Shown here in pieces: positions 6,539-12,898 of a DNA stretch of 15,059 nucleotides. The stretch covers positions 1 to 15,059 of the forward strand of contig CAYFLR010000099.1 of assembly GCA_964343805.1 (NCBI GenBank), given 5' to 3'. Position 1 is the first letter of the stretch. The number at the start of each line of letters is the position of its first letter. This DNA comes from CAYFLR01 sp964343805 (lineage in GTDB: Bacteria > Bdellovibrionota_B > Oligoflexia > CAYFLR01). The notes beneath the pieces were generated by a model. That model was given only the letters and a program-made list of their open reading frames with translations, was not told the DNA's origin and searched no databases. Both the position numbers and the translations under genes were made by a program.

Positions 6539-9500
6539 ATGTTTACCCTTTAATTTAATTGAAGACATATCATCCCAAACTCCTATGAGACAGGGAATAA
6601 GAACCAAAACAATCAAAGTTCCAAAAAGGAGTCCATACCCCAAAGAGAGACACATGGGAGAGACAAAAAGATCATATCCACCTAATCCATAAGCAGTNNN
6701 NNNNNNNCGTGGTAACCACCGACATCACTATGGGCCTGAGCCTTGAAACCGATCCCAAAATCACACTCTCCCTAAAACTCTTCCCTTCTTTTCTTAACTG
6801 GTTAATAGTAAATACCATCACAATAGAAGAGTTAACTATCACCCCAGTCAAACCAATGAGGCCAATGGCGGCAAACATAGAGAGAGGCATTCCATGAAAA
6901 TAAAGTGCCCAAATAATTCCAACAGCTCCGAATGGAACAGCCAACATAATGATAAAGGGCCTTGTGAGAGAGTTAAAAATAATACTGATAATAATGAAGG
7001 TTCCAAGTAGGGCGATTAAACCCGCAAAGGCCAAATTCTTAAAAATCTTGGCACTCTCCACCGGTTCTCCCCCCATCTCATAGGTGATCTCTTGATTGGA
7101 TATAAATCTTTCAGTCACCATTTGGGTGAGAGTTGCAGCTGACAGTTGTTCTTTGTCCACATTACAAAAAACTGAAGTGGTTCTTTTATTATTATAATGA
7201 GTAATCTCACCCTGAGAAGATCGTTGCTCAATGGAAACCAAGTTTTTAAAATTAACCATACGCCCTTTCATATTTACGATTGGTAATTTTTCAATAAAGC
7301 CTAAATCGCCACGGGCTTTTTTATTAAGCAGCAATCGAAAATTTAAACTTTTTTCTACCTCCACAAGTTTAGTAACGATCAAACCATCAAAAGCTATACG
7401 CAAAGTAGTAATCACATCCTCTACACTGAGACCGGTTTGTGCAAGGATACGATGGTTTAATTTAAGGTTAACTTCATCCTTGCCTTTGGAAATATCAGAA
7501 TCCACATCCCGAGTTCCTTTGGTATTTTTTAATAGTTCTAGTAATTCTTCGGTTTTTTGCAGACGTAGCTGATCATTGTTACTTATAATTCGTACTTCAA
7601 AGGCTTTACCCAAAGGTGGACCGATACGGATAGTTTCAATATTTTGCTGAACATCTTTAAGAGGGGTTTTCTTAATCTCACTTCTAAAAAATTCGATCAC
7701 ATCAAAAGCGGTGCGAGTTCGTTTAGAAAAAGGTGTTAGATAGACAAAAATAGTAGCTTGGTTATTTTGGGACCCAAGATCCGTGGACTGCTGTTTACTC
7801 AAGGTCCCAATTCGACTGCTGTAACCAATCAATTCATTTTCAGGCAAACGGTCGATAATTTTTTCCATCACTAATAGTTGCTCTTCCCCATAAGAGAGAC
7901 TGCTTCCTCGTGGAAAGGTAAACTGTACGATAACTCCCTCAGCTCCATCTTGCGGGAATGGATCCTTAGGAATATAGGTCTTAGCCACAAAGCCGGTTCC
8001 CGCTAGAATCAGTACGAAGAAGAGAATCACCAAATAACGAACCTTCAAACATTTACCCAAAATAAACTCGTATCCTCTTTCCAATACAGAGACTAATTTT
8101 GGCTTTTGCTTCATTTTCATGCTGCCATGAGAAAGATGCGCGGGAAGAAAGAAAAAGCACTCAAAAAGTGAGATAAAAAGGGCCAAGGCCACAATCAGGG
8201 GAATCACCCAAACAAATTTTCCCGGCAATCCTCCTAGTTTCATGATGGGAGAAAAAGCAACAATAGTGGTTAAAGTGGATGCCACAATAGGTGCCCAAAT
8301 ATCCCTGACCCCAAGGACAGCTGCCTCTTTATTACTCTTTCCCTTCTCTCGATATTTACTAATCTGTTCGGAAACCACAATGGCATCATCCACCAGCATA
8401 CCAAGTACAATAACAAAGCCACCTAAAGAAAGTGCATTAATTGAGATATTGAAAATGGGAAGCATGGCAAAAGATCCCAAGAGGGCAAAGGGAATTCCAA
8501 AGGCAGTCCAAAAGGCCACTTTAAAACCAAAGACAAAAAAGAGCACTCCAAAAACCAGGGCAAAACCGAAGATAGAATTGGTACTTAACAGATTAAGACG
8601 ATTCCGCCCTAGGTAAGATTGATCATTTAGTAGCTTGATGACCACCCCTGAAGGCAAGCTGGTTTTACCAAGCACTTCTTTGATTTTATCAACACATTTA
8701 AAAGCATCGGCCGAAGATTTTTTAGTGACCACTAAAGAAGCCCCTCTTTTCCCATTATTTCGGACGAGCAAATGTTCATTCTTCGGTACCGATTTAATAG
8801 TGGCAATCTCTTTTAATTGAACTCCATTTCCATCAGGAGACATGCGCACATATGTATCAAGCACATCATTAGGCACTTGAAATTGATTGAAAGAGACGAT
8901 ATTCCGCTCCGTGGTGAAGGATTCGATGGTACCGCCTGTTCCCTGTAAATTGCGCTGTTTGATGGCTCTAGCAATCATCCTTAAGTCCACAAATTTTTCC
9001 TTGGCCTTGAGAGGGTCCACCGCAATTTGAATTTCTTCTTCTGGTAATCCAATAATATCAACCCCTGCCACTTCTTTGATTCGCATGATCTCATTCTTAA
9101 AATAGGGAACAAAGTCCTTTAGCCTCTCATACTCACCACCTAAAGCAATTTCAATGATTGGAATATCATCTGAGGTAAAGGATTTTAAGGTGGGTTTATT
9201 TTCAATGTCACTGGGTAGATCCTTTACTCGATTAAGAGCAGTTTCTACATCCCCATATAGTTTTTCGAATAGCCTTGGTGTAATATCCTCATCAGCAGTA
9301 ATGGTAATCACGGACATATTCTCTCGACTTAATGAGGTGATGTTGTCGATACCAGAAATCTCTTCTAACTCCTCTTCAATGGGAACAGTTACATTTCTCT
9401 CGACATCTAAAGCAGAGGCTCCAGGATAAATTGTTGAGATATGAATCATGTTCATAGAGATAGAGGGAAAGCTTTCTTTTTTTACTATAAAGAGATTTTG

Positions 9501-9581
9501 AATCCCTACCAAGATAACCATCGAAATACAGAGATTGACTAAAAGAGGGCGGTCTACGAAGAATTTCACCAAGGCCTGCAT
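6539..9581 (-). CDS. RND-family efflux permease (AcrB/HAE-like), contains assembly gap, no stop before TolC
   Basis: This is a proton-driven inner-membrane pump of about 1,017 residues, close to normal RND length. The ATG at 9581 has GGAG five bases upstream. It shows TM1 (about 12-33), a first porter loop with IYPGASALDVERNVTVPIEE, TM2-6 with the TM4 proton-relay pair Asp398-Asp399 in GMLVDDAIVV, a second porter loop, and TM8-12 with GLIGLTGVIVNSSIVMV and RLRPIVMSVVTT. The usual AcrB TM10 lysine position appears to be Asn (about residue 917), as in many other RND subfamilies. Ns at 6698-6707 interrupt the conserved stretch between VVTT and TAYGLGG. Family comparison suggests about six residues are missing, and the frame change there is a gap artefact. 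The C-terminus (LIVLVLIPCLIGVWDD, then SSIKLKGK) runs on into the TolC frame. No adaptor gene is adjacent. Confidence 0.88.
6698..6707. other. Assembly gap (10 N)
   Basis: Ten Ns sit within the RND gene between the codons for VVTT and TAYGLGG. The two sides are in different frames as written. The missing length must be a multiple of three, and the family pattern suggests 18 nt. Confidence 0.95.
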
Positions 9582-9627
9582 AGTGGCTCCTATTCATAGA
9601 TAACTAATTAAATTAATGGGATTTATT

Positions 9628-10491
9628 TTAGCATGAATTGCTCGGTTTATCGATATAATCAGAGTAGTGTCTAACTAAACACTCTTTACAAACTCCATGA
9701 GAGAAATCCGCTTCTGAATTTTGACTGATATAATCCTCTAATTCTTTCCATTCACCCGCTTCACTGCGAATTTTTTTACAATGCGAGCAGATAGGTAGCA
9801 CTCCCTCCAGAATTTTGATCTCTTTCTCTGCCTTTACTTTTGCTTCCTCCAATTCCCTTAAACTCTCAGAGGTTTTCTTGATATGTCTAAAAAAACTGTA
9901 GAGTAAAAATCCGGTAGTGAGCACAAACAGAACTATAAAAATAGACTTGAGCATGTAATAGATATTAAGCTCTTTGCTGGTTTGATCTTTAATATGCTTT
10001 TCTAACTGCAAAATGGGTGGCATCAGGTGACGATAAAAATCATCATGTTTCTCATCTAAGGGAGAGCCAGAGCCACTATGAGCCTTCGCTTGCAATCTCT
10101 GTCGAGTAATAAGCCTTAAAGAGTGGATATGAGTTATAACCTTATCTACAATTTTACGGTTCTTTACACATTTTATAGGCTCATATTGACCGGTAGAATC
10201 TGATGCCCCATCCAAAAGAGCTTTAGCTAGCCAAAGAGCTCGATCCAGTTGTTTAAAAATAGCCGTCTCAGACTCATGAACATCTCCATGAAGGTATTCT
10301 TCAATCCAAAGATGAGATTCCACAACCTGAAACTTCATCTCCTTCACGGCCTCCATTTGAGGAGCATGGACTCCAACAATCCGAAAAGTGAGGGTGCTAC
10401 TAAAAATAATGATTCCCAATGAAACCAATGTGGTTAAAAAAAGAGCATAAAAAAGTAGATAGGTGTATTTCCTAGGGTCACCAACAGCCAT
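9628..10491 (-). CDS. Two-TM membrane protein with C-terminal CxxCKKIR...CxxC cassette
   Basis: This 287-aa protein looks like the input half of a membrane sensor. TM1 spans about 11-33, a mostly helical extracytoplasmic segment 34-176, and TM2 about 178-200. A short charged coiled coil (204-230, ELEEAKVKAEKEI) follows, then the cassette VLPICSHCKKIRSEAGEWKE...SHGVCKECL with Cys235, Cys238, Cys268 and Cys271. That cassette is familiar to me from the ends of PAS, receiver and GGDEF signalling proteins in Deltaproteobacteria; zinc binding is plausible but its role is not known to me. No kinase, GGDEF, methyl-accepting or helix-turn-helix domain is present. It ends in a free Cys. The ATG at 10491 has no clear Shine-Dalgarno. 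A TATGAT lies 6 bases before it and an in-frame stop lies 24 bases before, so a leaderless start is possible. The gene sits 46 bases upstream of the RND gene, same strand. Confidence 0.75.
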   Translation of the reverse strand: MAVGDPRKYTYLLFYALFLTTLVSLGIIIFSSTLTFRIVGVHAPQMEAVKEMKFQVVESHLWIEEYLHGDVHESETAIFKQLDRALWLAKALLDGASDSTGQYEPIKCVKNRKIVDKVITHIHSLRLITRQRLQAKAHSGSGSPLDEKHDDFYRHLMPPILQLEKHIKDQTSKELNIYYMLKSIFIVLFVLTTGFLLYSFFRHIKKTSESLRELEEAKVKAEKEIKILEGVLPICSHCKKIRSEAGEWKELEDYISQNSEADFSHGVCKECLVRHYSDYIDKPSNSC

Positions 10492-10569
10492 GTTATAATC
10501 ATAACATATTCAATTTAAAAGAATATTAAGATTTCAAGAAGAACAGAGTATTGGGTAATTTTGTTTTAC

Positions 10570-12075
10570 CTAAAGACTTACATCTATATCAAAGGAGGAG
10601 TCATACTCAGGATCCCCCCCGGTGAGAAGAGCCCAAGTTTCGCTATCCACCTCATTGCCATTCACGGTTAAATTGTAGAGGGTTTGAAAATCAGCAACAG
10701 CTCTAGAGGTGTCTTCACCATAGAAACCGTCGATAGTTAGGGATGCCCCATTTTCCTTTAAGAGACGCTGCAGTTTACGCACGTCCTCTTTCTTCTCAGG
10801 TCTCCCCTTTTGAAAACCATCCCAAAGTATGAGAGGGTCATAATCTACAAACAGAGTCGGATCGTAGGAAGTGGTAGGAACCGGATCACTGGAAGCATTA
10901 TCGGTGAAATCTCGGTAAATATTTTTCTCATGATCGGGGTGCAGGACATATTCAGTCCCCACCTGGGTAAATTGCATCTGATTATCCAATCCAGCTCGCT
11001 GAATATAGCGTTCCCAGCCACCATCAATCGAGCCGTTATGCTTCAGGTAATTAGCATAGGCATCCTCATAACACTCAAGGGGATGAACTTCTTCTTGAGC
11101 AATTAATACCTTACAGATTCCATATAGACTCCCACCTAGACTGTTCTCTGGTAAACAACCCAAGAGAATCTTTAACTTCTCTTCCATCTGCATATTGGCT
11201 GATCTTTCAGCAAAACAAATATCTGAGGAGGGATCTATATCTTGATCAGTATCCGTATAGGTCACTGGAGCCACATCAGTGCTAGGTAGACATCCTCCGG
11301 TTTCTTCTTCATACTTATAACCCACAGTACACTCATTTATTCCAATATCTTTAATAATATAGTAACGGTAAAGCCAGCTTAAACCAGCAATCTCATCATC
11401 ACCAACCCATGGAGCATCATAAGACTCATTCATCAAGGTGGTGGGTTGCCGACCATATCTATAGGGGTTATCACCAATTGCCTTATTATACTCAGATGTG
11501 CTTTTGGTAATATAGGTATCTGCTAAACCAAAGGCATGACCTAACTCATGCAACATAGAACCCATGGAGAATTTATTAAAGAGAAACTCGGTGCCATCGG
11601 CATAGTCAGAGACTTTACGATAAGAAAGATGGATTCTAGGCTCCCCACTTCGATCTTGGGTGTAATAGACACTCCCAAAATCGCAGTTAAAAAAGATCAC
11701 CAGATGAGGCCTCTTATATGTAAACTCCACATCTTTTACAAGGGGTTTGTCAATAATGACTTGACCCGTATCTATTGCTTTTTGAACCCCATCTATCCAT
11801 TGGGAATAGGCAGACCGAACAAAAGCTTGGACTTCAGGATCAGAGCGCTTCACATTATCACTCGAGGCTTTACAGTTTTTCTTGGGGATGACAAAAATTC
11901 GGATGGGTTCATGGATAAAATGGATGAGGAAGTTGTGTACATTATAGGCTCCTCGAATATCTGTTTCCCTTTTGTCTTGCTCCAGAGCGACGTATTTCAC
12001 ATCAGCAGAATCCTCCCCTTTGCTACAAGCCCCCAAAAAAACCATGAATATCAAAAGCATATAGATTTTAATCAT
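10570..12075 (-). CDS. Lipoprotein metzincin-like zinc protease with C-terminal peptidoglycan-binding domain
   Basis: The product (501 aa) is a predicted lipid-anchored, zinc-dependent endopeptidase. MIKIYMLLIFMVFLGAC gives a lipobox with Cys17. The catalytic site is HELGHAFGLAD (His176, Glu177, His180, Asp186), the HExxHxxGxxD form with an Asp third ligand. PTTLM (Met215) is a plausible Met-turn. A Cys-containing insert follows (about 249-335). Residues 425-490 resemble a PG_binding_1 domain (VRKLQRLLKENG, IDGFYGEDTSRAVADFQ), expected to bind peptidoglycan. I chose the ATG at 12075 because AAAGGG lies seven bases upstream. The frame stays open to 12177, but an earlier start would bury the lipoprotein signal. 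The 78 bases before the next gene would allow an operon with the sensor-like protein. Natural substrate unknown; envelope or prey proteins are guesses. Confidence 0.85.
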   Translation of the reverse strand: MIKIYMLLIFMVFLGACSKGEDSADVKYVALEQDKRETDIRGAYNVHNFLIHFIHEPIRIFVIPKKNCKASSDNVKRSDPEVQAFVRSAYSQWIDGVQKAIDTGQVIIDKPLVKDVEFTYKRPHLVIFFNCDFGSVYYTQDRSGEPRIHLSYRKVSDYADGTEFLFNKFSMGSMLHELGHAFGLADTYITKSTSEYNKAIGDNPYRYGRQPTTLMNESYDAPWVGDDEIAGLSWLYRYYIIKDIGINECTVGYKYEEETGGCLPSTDVAPVTYTDTDQDIDPSSDICFAERSANMQMEEKLKILLGCLPENSLGGSLYGICKVLIAQEEVHPLECYEDAYANYLKHNGSIDGGWERYIQRAGLDNQMQFTQVGTEYVLHPDHEKNIYRDFTDNASSDPVPTTSYDPTLFVDYDPLILWDGFQKGRPEKKEDVRKLQRLLKENGASLTIDGFYGEDTSRAVADFQTLYNLTVNGNEVDSETWALLTGGDPEYDSSFDIDVSL

Positions 12076-12213
12076 AGACATACCCTTTAAGTGTTCTAAG
12101 TTTTTTCGCTCATTCCCCTTTTCGGAGAAGGCGAGATCTTGCTTAAATGAATTCGTTAAAAGTATTTTATCTATCAATAAATATTATGGATTTTAAGTGG
12201 TAAAAAGGTGGAG

Positions 12214-12239
12214 AATTTAGTAAGAAAATTTAGTGAGAA
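12214..12239. repeat. Tandem 13-bp direct repeat in a divergent intergenic region
   Basis: AATTTAGTAAGAA (12214-12226) is followed directly by AATTTAGTGAGAA (12227-12239), differing at one base. It lies between the divergent protease and creA genes and could be an operator. In A/T-rich DNA it may also be chance. Confidence 0.5.
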
Positions 12240-12300
12240 ATCCTTGTGCGCGGAATAATGGTGTTAAAAATTTAAAGTCCATTGCTTGTAAGAGGTAAAC

Positions 12301-12768
12301 ATGAAGCACTTCACTCATTTTTTGTTATTCGTTTTATTGACCCAGTTATCTTTGCCTATTCTAGGTGAAGTTATAGGAACCTTGGATACTAAATTTCGTC
12401 TTCTCAGCCGGGATGATGATATTATAATCGAGGCCTTTGACGATCCAAAAGTTAAAGGAGTTGCCTGTCATCTCAGCCGAGCTCGTAAAGGAGGAGTCAA
12501 AGGGATGGTGGGACTCGCTGAAGACACCTCCGATGCCTCAATAGCCTGCCGACAAATAGGTCCAATTGAAATGAACGCCTCCAAACTTAAGAACGGGGAA
12601 GAGGTTTTTACTAAAAAAACCAGCCTCATCTTTAAATCCATGCAGGTGGTGCGCTTTTTTGACAAGAAGCGAAATGTACTGATCTACCTGGTCTACAGTG
12701 ACCGTCTCATTGATGGCAGCCCCAAAAATTCCATCTCCACCGTCCCCATTATGCCTTGGAAAAGATAG
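12301..12768 (+). CDS. creA: CreA family periplasmic protein
   Basis: This is a full-length CreA homologue (155 aa). The E. coli protein is the first gene of creABCD and its biochemical role is unknown. Recognisable blocks include IGTLDT, IIIEAFDDPKVKGVACHLSR, GLAEDTSDASIACRQIGPIE, EVFTKKTSLIFKSMQVVRFF and DGSPKNSISTVPIMPWKR, which follow the E. coli sequence closely to the C-terminus. Residues 1-22 form a signal peptide ending ...LPILG. Cys56 and Cys83 are the two conserved cysteines, a likely disulfide. The ATG at 12301 has GAGG five bases upstream. The creB/creC two-component genes and creD are not in the window. Downstream lies a hydrolase gene on the same strand, separated by 130 bases with an unusual inverted repeat. 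The protease gene runs divergently upstream. Confidence 0.95.
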   Translation: MKHFTHFLLFVLLTQLSLPILGEVIGTLDTKFRLLSRDDDIIIEAFDDPKVKGVACHLSRARKGGVKGMVGLAEDTSDASIACRQIGPIEMNASKLKNGEEVFTKKTSLIFKSMQVVRFFDKKRNVLIYLVYSDRLIDGSPKNSISTVPIMPWKR

Positions 12769-12770
12769 AG

Positions 12771-12892
12771 ATTCCCCCTTTACCTATTAAATTTATTTAT
12801 ATTCCTTATTTTTTTTATTTATTCATAAAAAATAGTTTACTTTAATATGAAAATAAAATAGAAGGGACCTTCAAGTTTAGTAAAGGGGGAAT
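12771..12892 (+). promoter_or_regulatory. Long-range 13-bp perfect inverted repeat masking the hydrolase ribosome binding site
   Basis: ATTCCCCCTTTAC (12771-12783) begins two bases after the creA stop. Its exact reverse complement GTAAAGGGGGAAT (12880-12892) contains the AAGGGGGA ribosome site of the hydrolase gene. The loop is 96 nt. A read-through transcript from creA could fold and hide the site, whereas a transcript begun inside the loop could not. Confidence 0.5.
12822..12864 (+). promoter_or_regulatory. Possible promoter(s) for the alpha/beta hydrolase gene
   Basis: There are two overlapping weak sigma-70-like pairs. One is TTCATA (12822-12827), an 18-nt spacer and TATGAA (12846-12851). 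The other is TTTACT (12836-12841), a 17-nt spacer and TAGAAG (12859-12864). Each hexamer matches consensus at four of six positions. Both would start transcripts after the first arm of the flanking inverted repeat. Confidence 0.25.
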
Positions 12893-12898
12893 AACACC

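Noticed and set aside
6539..6655. TolC-like protein starting at the ATG at 6655
   Set aside because: The first 39 residues from that ATG are the last TM segment and tail of the RND permease, not a channel N-terminus. The signal peptide starts at 6538.
6539..9581. Frameshifted RND pseudogene
   Set aside because: The frame change coincides with the Ns at 6698-6707. The family sequence resumes immediately at TAYGLGG with normal TM11-12 content.
11548..12090. 180-codon open frame on the plus strand
   Set aside because: It lies antisense inside the protease gene, which has clear motifs. Its translation shows no domain or signal and no ribosome site of note.
12076..12177. Protease start at 12177
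   Set aside because: This would place 34 mostly charged residues before the lipoprotein signal. The ribosome site AAAGGG fits the ATG at 12075.
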